64,000 nt of DNA from Candidatus Kaistia colombiensis (GTDB lineage Bacteria > Pseudomonadota > Alphaproteobacteria > Rhizobiales > Kaistiaceae). The translations under genes and the position numbers were made by a program. The DNA is taken from the NCBI GenBank assembly GCA_029203105.1, contig CP119318.1:2122501-2186500 (forward strand). The letters run 5' to 3'. Shown piece by piece: positions 53,104-61,999 of the stretch. How positions within the stretch are numbered: the stretch's first letter is position 1; each line of letters starts with the position of its first letter. The notes under the pieces were generated by a model that saw only the letters and a program-made list of their open reading frames with translations, ran no database searches and was not told the origin of the DNA.

Positions 53104-54116
53104 TCCGGCCGCCGCGCTTCTGGTCGCTGCCGCGGCTTTCGGTGCCGGCGCTGCTTCTGGCGCCGGTCGCCGGGCTCTATGGCTGGGTTGCCGGCCGCCG
53201 TATGCGCCGCAAGCCGAAGGCGACCGCCGCCGTGCCCGTCATCTGTGTCGGCAACTATGTCGTCGGCGGCGCCGGCAAGACGCCGACGGCGCTCGCCCTG
53301 GCGCGGATCGCCCGCGCCCAGGGGCTCAATCCGGGCTTCCTGACACGCGGCTATGGCGGCACGACGCGCGAGCCGCTGGTGGTGGACCCGGACCTGCATG
53401 ACGCCGCCCGCGTCGGCGACGAGGCGCTGCTGCTGGCCGAGGCCGGCCCGGTCGTCGTCTCGCCCGATCGGCCGGCGGCGCTGCCGCTGCTGGCGAGCCA
53501 GGGCGTCGACCTGATCATCATGGATGACGGCTTCCAGAACCCGTCGCTGCGCAAGGATCTGTCGCTGATCGTCGTCGACGGCGCCACCGGCGTCGGCAAT
53601 GGCCGCGTGTTTCCGGCCGGGCCGTTGCGCGCGCCTCTGCGGGCGCAGATCGTCCGCACCGACGCCATCATCGTCGTTGGCGACGGCAAGCCGGGCGACC
53701 ACATGGTGCGACGGGTGTCGCGGGCCGGCAAAGTGGTGCTGAAGGCGAAGCTGGAGCCGGCCTCGCTGCGGGTCTGGGGGCCGCGTTCCTTCCTCGCCTT
53801 CGCCGGCATCGGCCGGCCGGAGAAGTTCTTCAACACGCTCGACGCGGCCGGCGTGCCGCTCACCGACGTGAAGGGCTTTCCCGATCACCACGCCTATACG
53901 GCCGAGGACGCGCGCAAGCTGCTCGCCCGCGCCGAGGCGGACAAGCTCGACCTGGTCACGACGAGCAAGGACTATGTCCGTCTCGCGCGCAAGGACGGCG
54001 ACCTCACCGCGTTGCGCGCGCGCACCAAGGTGTTCGAGGTGCGGATGCATTTCGAGAACGAGGCGCGCATCGCCGCGCTGATCGCCGACGTTGTCCGCCG
54101 GGTCGCAGCGCGGTAG
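53100..54116 (+). CDS. lpxK: Tetraacyldisaccharide 4'-kinase LpxK
   Basis: Phosphorylates the 4' position of the tetraacyl disaccharide in lipid A synthesis, at the inner membrane. The 338-residue protein has the N-terminal membrane helix and the P-loop region VPVICVGNYVVGGAGKTPTA, then GFLTRGYGGTTREPLVVDP, and the catalytic-site IIMDDGFQNPSLRKDLSLIV. It starts within the last codons of waaA (ATGA). It completes the envelope run that begins with pmbA. Confidence 0.95.
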   Translation: MIRPPRFWSLPRLSVPALLLAPVAGLYGWVAGRRMRRKPKATAAVPVICVGNYVVGGAGKTPTALALARIARAQGLNPGFLTRGYGGTTREPLVVDPDLHDAARVGDEALLLAEAGPVVVSPDRPAALPLLASQGVDLIIMDDGFQNPSLRKDLSLIVVDGATGVGNGRVFPAGPLRAPLRAQIVRTDAIIVVGDGKPGDHMVRRVSRAGKVVLKAKLEPASLRVWGPRSFLAFAGIGRPEKFFNTLDAAGVPLTDVKGFPDHHAYTAEDARKLLARAEADKLDLVTTSKDYVRLARKDGDLTALRARTKVFEVRMHFENEARIAALIADVVRRVAAR

Positions 54117-54188
54117 CGCGATGGATGGGGCCGATCGGGCCGCACCCCGAGGGCAGCGAAGCGGCGACGGCCAGCTTGCCGGTAAGGC

Positions 54189-54413
54189 TCAGCGCCAGGT
54201 CAGGCCGAGCTGCTTGTGGCGGGCGACGCAGGTGGCCGGGTCGATATAGGCCTCCTGGTGCGCGACGTTCCAGTATTTGAGCTCGTCGAGCGGAATCACG
54301 GCGCCGGTCACCGCGCAACGCACGAAGGCGCCCGGGGACAAGATCTGATAGTCGCCATCGAGATAACGAATGCGCGCTTCGCCGCCGCGCCCGGCTGGAT
54401 CAATACGGTTCAT
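54189..54413 (-). CDS. DUF2093 family protein
   Basis: A 74-residue protein: MNRIDPAGRGGEARIRYLDG, DYQILSPGAFVRCAVTGAVI and PLDELKYWNVAHQEAYIDPA. This is the full DUF2093 signature, a small alphaproteobacterial family of unknown function. The ATG at 54413 is the family start; the frame is open to 54449. In many rhizobial genomes this gene follows lpxK convergently, as it does here, so the arrangement appears stable. Confidence 0.87.
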   Translation of the reverse strand: MNRIDPAGRGGEARIRYLDGDYQILSPGAFVRCAVTGAVIPLDELKYWNVAHQEAYIDPATCVARHKQLGLTWR

Positions 54414-54562
54414 GAGCGGGAATATCGTGCGGAACGCCCGCTTGTGCAACAGCGCCGAATGTCGCTTCGCGCGTGCGAGACGGATTTATTGGCCGGTGCT
54501 TTGCAAACCCGCCGGCGGCGAGGGTGGTACTGCAGGGTAGCCTTCGATTGGGTCGCCCCTTT

Positions 54563-54683
54563 ACCTCTCCCTGAGGGAGAGGTCGGAGCGGAGCTCCGGG
54601 TGAGGGTTTAGGGAACTATCCGGGGAGGCCATAAACCCTCACCCGCCGGCCTGCGGCCGTCCACCTCTCCCTCAGGGAGAGGT
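54563..54683 (+). repeat. Palindromic intergenic repeat, copy B
   Basis: A 121-base element with end palindromes ACCTCTCCCTGAGGGAGAGGT (21 bases, read in two halves around the centre) at 54563-54583 and its C-centred twin at 54663-54683. Inside are a GGAGCGGAGCTCC dyad, GGTGAGGGTTTAGGGAAC and its counterpart AAACCCTCACCC. It lies between the DUF2093 and mutL genes. Confidence 0.87.
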
Positions 54684-54737
54684 GGAGGAAGGCGCTGACC
54701 TCTTCTCAGAGGGATGAGGGCAGGGGCTGTAACTGAC

Positions 54738-56567
54738 CTACCGCCGGCCGAACAGGCGCTCGATGTCGGCGAGCTTCAGTTCGACATAGGTCGGGCGGCC
54801 GTGATTGCACTGGCCGGAGCCGGGCGTCGCTTCCATCTCGCGCAGCAACGCGTCCATTTCCTCCGGCCGCAGCCTTCGGCCGGAACGGACCGAGCCGTGG
54901 CAGGCCATCGTCGCCGCGACATGGTCGAGCTTTTCCCTGAGCCGCGTCGTGTCGTCCCATTCGGCCAGATCGTCGGCGAGATCGACCAGCAGCGAGCGCG
55001 TGTCGAGCTCGCCGAGCAGGGCCGGCGTCTCCCGTACCGCGACCGCGCCGGGGCCGAAGCTCTCGATCGCGAGGCCGAGCTCGGCCAGTTCGTCGGCGCG
55101 CTTCAGAAGCCGCGCCACGTCGTCTTCCGGCAAGTCGATGATGTCGGGGATCAGCAGGATCTGCCGCGCCACGCCGGAGCGCGCCAGCGCCGTCTTCAGC
55201 CGCTCATAGACGAGGCGCTCATGCGCCGCATGCTGGTCGACGATGACGATGCCGTGGTCAGTCTGGGCGATGATGTAGTTTTCATGCACCTGCGCCCGCG
55301 CCGCGCCGAGCGGCCGGTCGGTCGGGTCGTTCGCGGCAACCGCATTGGCGCGCGCATCGGCTGAGGGCTGGCTGACCGCCGCGAAGGCCGGCTGCGCCGC
55401 CTCGCTGAAATGCGGCGCCGGGGCCGGGGCATTCGCCCAGTCGCGCCAGGAAGGCGCGGCGGCGTTGCCAAAGGCCGGCATCGGCGCCGACGGGCGCCAT
55501 GCGGCTGCGGAAGGTGGGGCGCCGGTGCGGAAGGCGGCGATGGTGGCGCCGCCGCCGGTCGTCGCCGAACGGTGGCCGGCCTGGTGGATGGCGTTGCGCA
55601 AGGCGCCGACGATCAGCCCGCGCACCAGGCCGGGATCGCGGAAGCGGACGTCGGACTTGGCCGGGTGGACGTTGACGTCGACGCCATGCGGTTCGAGGTC
55701 GATGCGGAGCGCCGCGACGGGGTGGCGATCGCGCGACATCACGTCGGCATAGCCGGCGCGCAGTGCCCCCATCAGCAGCTTGTCGCGCACCGGGCGACCA
55801 TTGACGAACAGGAACTGCTGCAGCCCGTTGGCGCGGTTGTAGGTCGGCAGCCCGGCATAGCCGGAGAGGCGCACGCCTTCGCGTGTCGCTTCGATCGCCA
55901 GCGAATTGTCGACGAAGTCCTGGCTGAGAATCTGGCCGAGCCGTTCGACGAAAGGCTCGTCGCCGTGCGCCACCGGATAATCGATGGCGCCGCGATCGCT
56001 GCCGGCGAGCGAGAAGCGAACCTCGGGATGCGCCATGGCGAGGCGCTTGACGATGTCGGTGATGGCGCTCGACTCGGCGCGCTCGCCCTTCAGGAATTTG
56101 AGCCGGGCCGGGGTCGAGAAGAACAGATCGCTGACCTCGACCCGCGTGCCGGCATTGAGGCCGGCCGGGCGCGGCGGATGCACGAGGCCGCCCTCGACGA
56201 CGATCTCCCAGCCATGCGGCTCGCTCGCATGGCGCGAGGCGATCGACAGGCGCGCGACGGAGCCGATCGAAGCCAGCGCTTCGCCGCGAAATCCAAGCGT
56301 GCGGATATCGAGCAGGTCGTCGGTGAGCTTCGAGGTGCAGTGGCGATCGATGGCGAGGCCGAGATCGTCATGCGTCATGCCGCCGCCATCGTCGGTGACG
56401 CGGATCAGCGAGGCGCCGCCGCCGGCCGTGACGATCTCGACGCGCTTCGCGCCGGCATCGATGGCGTTCTCGACCAGTTCCTTGACGACGCTCGCCGGCC
56501 GCTCCACCACCTCGCCGGCGGCGATGCGGTTGATCATGTCTTCGGTCAGGCGGCGGACGGCGGTCAT
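54738..56567 (-). CDS. mutL: DNA mismatch repair protein MutL
   Basis: GHKL ATPase that links MutS to strand removal, 609 residues. N-terminal ATP motifs: LVENAIDAGAKRVEI, IRVTDDGGGMTHDDL and TLGFRGEALASIGSVARLSI. The C-terminal domain holds the metal-dependent endonuclease motif DQHAAHERLVYE (DQHA-x2-E-x4-E) plus GQCNHGRPTY, so it nicks DNA itself, as expected in bacteria without MutH. A variable Pro/Ala linker joins the two. The start at 56567 gives MTAVRRLTEDMINRIAAGEV, the usual opening. mutS is not in this window. Confidence 0.95.
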   Translation of the reverse strand: MTAVRRLTEDMINRIAAGEVVERPASVVKELVENAIDAGAKRVEIVTAGGGASLIRVTDDGGGMTHDDLGLAIDRHCTSKLTDDLLDIRTLGFRGEALASIGSVARLSIASRHASEPHGWEIVVEGGLVHPPRPAGLNAGTRVEVSDLFFSTPARLKFLKGERAESSAITDIVKRLAMAHPEVRFSLAGSDRGAIDYPVAHGDEPFVERLGQILSQDFVDNSLAIEATREGVRLSGYAGLPTYNRANGLQQFLFVNGRPVRDKLLMGALRAGYADVMSRDRHPVAALRIDLEPHGVDVNVHPAKSDVRFRDPGLVRGLIVGALRNAIHQAGHRSATTGGGATIAAFRTGAPPSAAAWRPSAPMPAFGNAAAPSWRDWANAPAPAPHFSEAAQPAFAAVSQPSADARANAVAANDPTDRPLGAARAQVHENYIIAQTDHGIVIVDQHAAHERLVYERLKTALARSGVARQILLIPDIIDLPEDDVARLLKRADELAELGLAIESFGPGAVAVRETPALLGELDTRSLLVDLADDLAEWDDTTRLREKLDHVAATMACHGSVRSGRRLRPEEMDALLREMEATPGSGQCNHGRPTYVELKLADIERLFGRR

Positions 56568-56668
56568 GGCGATCAATCTGGCTGTTGGCCGGCGATCCTG
56601 CCGGATTCGGGCGGGTGAGGGAAGCTGGCCGAAGGATGGAGGGAATTCCTCGGCGCCCGCCTTGGGCC

Positions 56669-56893
56669 TCAGGCCTTCTTGACGAACTCGGCCCGCAGCA
56701 CGAGGCCCTTCACCTGCTTGGTGTTGCATTCGAAGGTGTCGGCATCGTCGGTCAGGCGGATGTTCTTGACGACGGTGCCGCGCTTGATCGTCTCCGAGGT
56801 GCCCTTGACCTTGAGGTCCTTGATCAGCGTGACGGAATCGCCGTCCCTGAGCTGGGTTCCGTTGCTGTCGCGCACGATGATCTCGTCCGACAT
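56669..56893 (-). CDS. PhnA/YjdM-like small protein
   Basis: A 74-residue protein, MSDEIIVRDSNGTQLRDGDS then VTLIKDLKVKGTSETIKRGT and ECNTKQVKGLVLRAEFVKKA. This is the C-terminal KOW/SH3-like domain of the PhnA (YjdM) family, labelled 'alkylphosphonate utilization protein' in databases; the N-terminal zinc ribbon of full-length members is absent. The role in phosphonate use is not supported by experiment for most relatives. It is a lone gene between mutL and purD. Confidence 0.85.
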   Translation of the reverse strand: MSDEIIVRDSNGTQLRDGDSVTLIKDLKVKGTSETIKRGTVVKNIRLTDDADTFECNTKQVKGLVLRAEFVKKA

Positions 56894-56915
56894 GATTGTA
56901 TCTCCTTATTTTTGC

Positions 56916-57036
56916 ACCTCTCCCTGAGGGAGAGGTCGGAGCCAAGCTCCGGGTGGGGGGTTACGGCCTTAAACGGGTGGTTCCCTAAACCCTCACCCGC
57001 CGGCCTGCGGCCGTCGATCTCTCCCTCAGGGAGAGG
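56916..57036 (+). repeat. Palindromic intergenic repeat, copy C
   Basis: A 121-base element in the same orientation as copy B, with end palindromes at 56916-56936 and 57016-57036. It shares CTCCGGGTG, TTCCCTAAACCCTCACCCG and CCGGCCTGCGGCCGTC with the other copies, and is more diverged in the middle. It lies between the PhnA-like and purD genes. Confidence 0.85.
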
Positions 57037-57076
57037 CAAAAGACGGCGCTCCTGCTTCCATGGAAATGTAGTCGCC

Positions 57077-58354
57077 TCAGACGGCGCGCCAGCCGATGTC
57101 GCGGCGGGCGAAGCCGTCCGGCCAGTCGATCGTGTCGACCGCCTCATAGGCCCGCTTCTGCGCCTCGCCGACCGTGGCGCCGAGCGCCGTGACGTTGAGG
57201 ACGCGGCCGCCATGGGCGACCAGCCGGCCATCGACCAGCGCCGTACCGGCCTGGAACACCTTGGTGTCGGCGAGCGCGTCGGCCAGCTCGATGCCGGCGA
57301 TTGGCGTGCCCTTGGCGTAATCGCCCGGATAGCCCTTGGCCGCCATGACGACGGTCAGCGCCGCTTCGTCGCGCCACTGCGTCGTGACGCCCTCGAGCTT
57401 GCCCTCGCTGGCGGCGAGCAGCAATTCGAGCAGGTCGCTCTCCAGCCGCATCATCAGCACCTGGCATTCCGGATCGCCGAAGCGGACATTGTATTCGATC
57501 AGTTCCGGCCCCTTGGCGGTGATCATCAGGCCGGCGAACAGCACGCCCTTGAACGGCGCGCCGCGCGCAGCCATCGCGGCCATCGTCGGGCGGATGATCT
57601 CGGCCATGGTGCGCTCGATCATCGCCTCGGTCATGACCGGAGCGGGCGAATAGGCGCCCATGCCGCCGGTATTCGGGCCGGTATCGCCGTCGCCGACGCG
57701 CTTGTGGTCCTGGGCGGTGGCGAGCGGCACGGCGGTGACACCGTCGCAAACGGCGAAGAAGCTCGCCTCCTCGCCGATCAGGCACTCCTCCACCACGACT
57801 TCGGCGCCGGCCGAGCCGAAGGCGCCGTCGAAGCAGGCGTCGATCGCCGCGTGCGCTTCGTCGAGCGTCTCGGCGACGACGACGCCCTTGCCGGCGGCGA
57901 TGCCATCCGCCTTGACGACGATCGGCGCGCCCATTTTCGTCGCGTAGTCGCGCGCGGGGGCGGCCTCGGTGAAGCGCTGGTAGGCGGCGGTCGGGATATC
58001 AGCCTCGGCGCAGAGATCCTTGGTGTAGCCCTTTGAGCCTTCGAGGCGGGCCGCCTCCTGGCTCGGGCCGAATACCTTGATGCTTGCCTGCTCGAGCGCA
58101 TCGGCGAGGCCGGCAACCAGCGGCGCTTCCGGGCCGACGATGACGAAGTCGATCCTGTTGTGGCGGCAGAAGTCGATCACCGCGGCATGATCGAACGGGT
58201 CCAACTGCACCAGCTCCGCCAGCGCGCCGATGCCGGGATTGCCGGGGGCGGCGTAGAGCCGGCCGAGACGGGGCGATTTGCGCAGCGCCCAGGCCAGCGC
58301 ATGCTCGCGGCCGCCCGATCCGATCAGGAGAATGTTGATGCGCGTCTCGGTCAT
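57077..58354 (-). CDS. purD: Phosphoribosylamine-glycine ligase
   Basis: Second step of purine synthesis, joining glycine to phosphoribosylamine with ATP. The 425-residue ATP-grasp protein begins INILLIGSGGREHALAWALR, has the GPEAPLVAGLADAL segment, ATP-grasp core motifs APIVVKADGIAAGKGVVVAE and VVEECLIGEEASFFAVCDG, and NTGGMGAYSPAPVMTEAM. It is monocistronic, next to the repeat copy C. Confidence 0.96.
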   Translation of the reverse strand: MTETRINILLIGSGGREHALAWALRKSPRLGRLYAAPGNPGIGALAELVQLDPFDHAAVIDFCRHNRIDFVIVGPEAPLVAGLADALEQASIKVFGPSQEAARLEGSKGYTKDLCAEADIPTAAYQRFTEAAPARDYATKMGAPIVVKADGIAAGKGVVVAETLDEAHAAIDACFDGAFGSAGAEVVVEECLIGEEASFFAVCDGVTAVPLATAQDHKRVGDGDTGPNTGGMGAYSPAPVMTEAMIERTMAEIIRPTMAAMAARGAPFKGVLFAGLMITAKGPELIEYNVRFGDPECQVLMMRLESDLLELLLAASEGKLEGVTTQWRDEAALTVVMAAKGYPGDYAKGTPIAGIELADALADTKVFQAGTALVDGRLVAHGGRVLNVTALGATVGEAQKRAYEAVDTIDWPDGFARRDIGWRAV

Positions 58355-58554
58355 GCTGGCTGGCCCGTCGTTGAATCCCGTGCGCGGCGCTTAGCAAGCA
58401 GGGCCGCGCTTGTCGAATCCGGAGAGCGCGACGGGGCGTGAATTGCTGTTCATCGCCGGATGCACGACGCAACGGAATTCGGCATCATGGAAGCATCCTT
58501 GCGTCCCTGAGTCGGGGGAGACGCGAGGGCAAACAGCGGGCGCGGAGTGGCGAT

Positions 58555-59229
58555 ATGAATGGTCCCATGGCCCTGATGCTGCTGGCGACTGTCTCGATGG
58601 CGTCGATACCGAACGCCCGGGCCGCCGATCCGGTCGTGCGAGCGCCGGCGGCGGAAGCCGCGACTTCGGGCAAGACGACGATCGGCATCGAGTTCGGCCC
58701 GGAATATTTCGCGCTCGACAGCGACAGCCACCAAGCGGGTGACTGGAGTGACAACACGCTGAAACTCAGCGTGTCGCATGCTTTCGACAAGGGCTGGCTG
58801 CTGGGCGGCTATTTCCAGACGACGTTCAAGCCCTCCGACCAGTACCAGTATTATGGCGAGGGATCGCTCGGCTACCGGTTCCGTTTCGAGCGGTTCAGCC
58901 TTACCCCGTCCGTGGCGCTTGGCTATACGTGGGACTCGACCGGCATCACCATGGACGGCCAAAAGAACTCCGATGCGCTCTACTATGCCCTTTACCTTGC
59001 CGGCGATCTCAAATTGTCGGAAAGCTGGACCTGGAACGTCTTCAATCTGCGCTATCGCAACGCGTTCGATACCACCTGGGAAACGCCGAAGGCGGCGACG
59101 GGCCTGACCTTTGCGATGGATCCGGCCAATTCCGTCTATGTCAATTTTGGCTATAGCTGGAAGGACTCGGGCGAGGGGTTGAAGGGCGACAAGATCAATG
59201 CAGCCTTCGGCTTCAAACACGCCCTCTGA
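58555..59229 (+). CDS. Outer-membrane beta-barrel-like protein
   Basis: A 224-residue exported protein. The signal peptide is about 23 residues (MALMLLATVSMASIPNARA). The mature part shows alternating hydrophobic and polar residues with frequent Tyr/Trp and Gly (YQYYGEGSLGYRFRFERFSL, VNFGYSWKDSGEG), as in a small beta-barrel. It ends NAAFGFKHAL, without the C-terminal Phe typical of classical porins. I do not recognise a named family. The ATG at 58555 follows GGAG. Divergent from purD. Confidence 0.75.
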   Translation: MNGPMALMLLATVSMASIPNARAADPVVRAPAAEAATSGKTTIGIEFGPEYFALDSDSHQAGDWSDNTLKLSVSHAFDKGWLLGGYFQTTFKPSDQYQYYGEGSLGYRFRFERFSLTPSVALGYTWDSTGITMDGQKNSDALYYALYLAGDLKLSESWTWNVFNLRYRNAFDTTWETPKAATGLTFAMDPANSVYVNFGYSWKDSGEGLKGDKINAAFGFKHAL

Positions 59230-59259
59230 TGCTGCGCCTGCCGCAGGCCTTGGCTTCAA

Positions 59260-59305
59260 CGAAGCGTCAGTGCCATGAAGTCAGCGAAGCGTCAGTGCCA
59301 TGAAG
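59260..59305. repeat. 25-bp tandem micro-duplication at the 3' end of the GNAT gene
   Basis: CGAAGCGTCAGTGCCATGAAG occurs at 59260-59280 and again, unchanged, at 59285-59305, a period of 25 bases. The second copy encodes the last residues FMALTLR and the stop of the acetyltransferase; the first copy is the same sequence repeated just after the stop. Confidence 0.85.
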
Positions 59306-59766
59306 CAGGTGCCGGCCACGGGCGTTTCGTAATAGGGCGGTATCGTCGCGAAGCCGGCCTGCCGATAGAGCGCAATGGCGGCCGGCATGCTGGGCAGCGT
59401 GTCGAGCAGTAGCCGCTGGTAGCCGAGCTGTCGCGCCATGCCGATCACGGTTGCCACCAGGGCGCGACCCACGCCGAGCCCGCGCCCCGTCGGAGCGACA
59501 TAGAGCCGCTTCATCTCGCTGTCGCCTCCGCCGGGCAGCGGCCGCAAGCCGACGCAGCCGAGCGCCGCGCCGTCGGCGCCGCGCGCCAGCAGCAAGGTGC
59601 CCTCCGGTGGCGCATATTTGCCCGGCATCGCGGCAATTTCGGCCTCGAAATCCTGATAGGCGAGGTCGATCGGCAGGGCTGCGGCGTAGGCGCGGATCAG
59701 CGTGACCGCGTCGCGGAGGTCGCGATCGCCAGAAACGGCGTTGATCGTGAAGAGTCTTGAAGACAT
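59281..59766 (-). CDS. GNAT-family N-acetyltransferase
   Basis: A 161-residue GCN5-related acyltransferase. The acetyl-CoA-binding motif A is APTGRGLGVGRALVATVIGM followed by ARQLGYQRLLLDTLPSMPAA. It ends AGTCFMALTLR. The acceptor substrate is unknown; single-domain GNATs of this kind act on small molecules or protein N-termini. The 3' end carries a tandem duplication (see separate entry) that leaves the protein unaffected. Confidence 0.9.
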   Translation of the reverse strand: MSSRLFTINAVSGDRDLRDAVTLIRAYAAALPIDLAYQDFEAEIAAMPGKYAPPEGTLLLARGADGAALGCVGLRPLPGGGDSEMKRLYVAPTGRGLGVGRALVATVIGMARQLGYQRLLLDTLPSMPAAIALYRQAGFATIPPYYETPVAGTCFMALTLR

Positions 59767-59900
59767 GTCTGAGCCTAGCGCTGGCGGTGACGACCGGCAA
59801 TCGGCCGGAGGGTTGCGGCGGTTTGCTACGGCTCGTCTGGTGGCTCATGCGCCGATCCGGTGTATGAAGGGGCATCCTGAGATTGAAGCGGAAGAACGCG

Positions 59901-60827
59901 ATGAGCCTGACCCATGGAACCGTCGCCGATGCCAGCCGGGGCAATTGGGTCGACCACTACGCGCCACCTTGGCTCCGCCCCTACGCACGGCTGGCGCGTT
60001 GGGACCGGCCGATTGGCTGGTGGCTCCTGCTTTTGCCATGCTGGTGGTCGGCGGCTCTTGCCAGCAATGTCGCTGGCGCGACCTGGCCTGATGTCGCGCA
60101 TCTGCTTCTGTTCCTGATCGGCGCCGTCGCCATGCGCGGCGCCGGCTGCACCTATAATGACATTGTCGATCGCGAACTGGACGCCGGCGTCGCCCGTACA
60201 CGCTCGCGACCTATCCCGAGTGGCCAGGTCGGCGTCGGAGCGGCGAAGGTCTTTCTCGTGCTGCAGGCGCTGGTCGGGCTTGCCGTACTCTTGTCGTTCA
60301 ACTGGTTCTCGGTCGTTCTGGCGCTTTGTTCATTGCTGGTGGTCGCTGCCTATCCGTTCATGAAGCGGATCACCGACTGGCCGCAATTCGTGCTCGGCCT
60401 CGCTTTCTCCTGGGGCGCGCTGATGGGCTGGTCGGCCTGGTTCGGCAGCCTGGCGCTGGCCCCGGTGCTTCTCTATGCGGGCGGCGTGCTGTGGACGATC
60501 GGCTACGACACGATCTATGCGCTGCAGGACATCGAGGATGACAAGATCATGGGCGTGCGCTCGACCGCGCGCCTGTTCGGCAACCATGCGCCGCAGATCG
60601 TCGGGCTGCTCTATGCCGGCGCGGTACTGCTCTGGGCCGGTGCGTTCTGGGCGGCCGGCATCGGCTGGGTCGCCTGGCTTGGTCTGGCGCTGGTCGCGGC
60701 GCATTTCGCCTGGCAGATCGTCTCCGTCCGTCTCGATGACGAGGCGCTGGCGTTGCGCCTGTTCAAGTCCAACCGGACGGCGGGGCTAGTCCTGTTCGCC
60801 GCGCTGGTGCTCGATGGCCTGATCTGA
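59901..60827 (+). CDS. ubiA: 4-hydroxybenzoate polyprenyltransferase UbiA
   Basis: Prenylates 4-hydroxybenzoate in ubiquinone synthesis; an integral membrane protein of 308 residues. The two Asp-rich motifs are YNDIVDRELDAGVARTRSRP (NDxxDRExD) and YDTIYALQDIEDDKIMGVRS (DxxxD). About nine hydrophobic segments are present. The ATG at 59901 follows GCGGAAGAA; a TTG at 59883 would add six residues. No other ubi gene is adjacent. Confidence 0.94.
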   Translation: MSLTHGTVADASRGNWVDHYAPPWLRPYARLARWDRPIGWWLLLLPCWWSAALASNVAGATWPDVAHLLLFLIGAVAMRGAGCTYNDIVDRELDAGVARTRSRPIPSGQVGVGAAKVFLVLQALVGLAVLLSFNWFSVVLALCSLLVVAAYPFMKRITDWPQFVLGLAFSWGALMGWSAWFGSLALAPVLLYAGGVLWTIGYDTIYALQDIEDDKIMGVRSTARLFGNHAPQIVGLLYAGAVLLWAGAFWAAGIGWVAWLGLALVAAHFAWQIVSVRLDDEALALRLFKSNRTAGLVLFAALVLDGLI

Positions 60828-60971
60828 CGCGCCACGGCGCGCAGATAACCTCGGTGGCGGCACTCACGAACACGTCATTTGAAGATGAACCGAAGCGGGC
60901 GCGCTATCGGGTGTCAATCCTTGCCTTCACATGGAGAATATCAACACGAATTCATTGGGGAGCGATCGGCC

Positions 60972-61997
60972 ATGTCGACAGATACCCTTGCCGCACAAGC
61001 GGATATCACGCCCTTTGGCATCGTCGATGCCATAAACGGCTTTCACAGGACTGCCGCCCTCAAGGCGGCGATCGACCTTGATCTCTTCACTGCGATCGCC
61101 CGGGGAAGCGATACGTCGGAGGGTCTCGCGACCCAGGTCCGTGCCGCCGAGCGCGGTGTCCGCATCCTCTGTGACTTCCTGACGACGATCGGGTTTCTGG
61201 AGAAAAGCGGGGGGCGCTATCGTCTCACTTCAGCGAGCCAACGGTTCCTCGACCGCCGGTCGCCCGCCTATATGGGCAGCGTTGTCAATTTCTTCGCGGC
61301 GCCCGAAAATCTCGAGCTCTTCCTCGAAGATCCCACCGGCTATGCACGCAATGGCGGGTCGGTCGGCAGCGCCAATGTCGCGCCAGACAATCCGGTCTGG
61401 GTCAAGTTCGCCGAGGCCATGGTGCCATTCGTCGTGGCCAGTGTCGCCGGTGTCACGGCCGAGATCGTCTCCTGGCCCAATCCGCCCCGGACGGTCCTCG
61501 ATATCGCGGCGGGTCATGGCCTGTACGGGATATCCGTTGCCAAGGCGCTGCCGCGCGCCGAGATCACCGCCGTCGATTGGGCTTCCGTCCTGACATTGGC
61601 CCGGCGCAATGCCGATGAGGCGGGTGTCGGATCCCGGTATCGGACGATTGCCGGCAGCGCTTTCGATGTCGATTGGGGGACGGGCTACGATCTGGTGATG
61701 CTGCCGAACTTCCTGCACCATTTCGACATGGCGACCTGCGTCGAGCTGCTGCGGAAGGTGCGGGCGAGCCTTGCCCCCCGCGGTCGTGCGATCGCCGTCG
61801 AGTTCGTGCCGAACGAGGACCGGGTCTCGCCGCCATTTCCCGCGGCTTTCGCCCTCATCATGCTGGCAACGACGCCGCGCGGCGATGCTTATACGGCAAG
61901 AGATCTGACCGAGATGGCGCAACGCGCTGGATTCAGCGGGGCTTCAGTTCGCCCCTTGCCGCAATCGCCGGCAAGCTTCGTCCAGCTCGAGAATTAG
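60972..61997 (+). CDS. SAM-dependent O-methyltransferase with N-terminal dimerisation domain
   Basis: A 341-residue class I methyltransferase of the acetylserotonin/hydroxyindole O-methyltransferase type. Residues ~10-85 form the winged-helix dimerisation domain (NGFHRTAALKAAIDLDLFTA, RGVRILCDFLTTIGFLEKSG). The SAM-binding motif is VLDIAAGHGLYGISVAKALP around residue 175, followed by AEITAVDWASVLTLARRNAD. GGGGAG lies nine bases before the ATG. Substrate unknown; such enzymes methylate hydroxyls of aromatic or polyketide compounds, and no biosynthetic cluster surrounds it. Confidence 0.88.
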   Translation: MSTDTLAAQADITPFGIVDAINGFHRTAALKAAIDLDLFTAIARGSDTSEGLATQVRAAERGVRILCDFLTTIGFLEKSGGRYRLTSASQRFLDRRSPAYMGSVVNFFAAPENLELFLEDPTGYARNGGSVGSANVAPDNPVWVKFAEAMVPFVVASVAGVTAEIVSWPNPPRTVLDIAAGHGLYGISVAKALPRAEITAVDWASVLTLARRNADEAGVGSRYRTIAGSAFDVDWGTGYDLVMLPNFLHHFDMATCVELLRKVRASLAPRGRAIAVEFVPNEDRVSPPFPAAFALIMLATTPRGDAYTARDLTEMAQRAGFSGASVRPLPQSPASFVQLEN

Positions 61998-61999
61998 GG

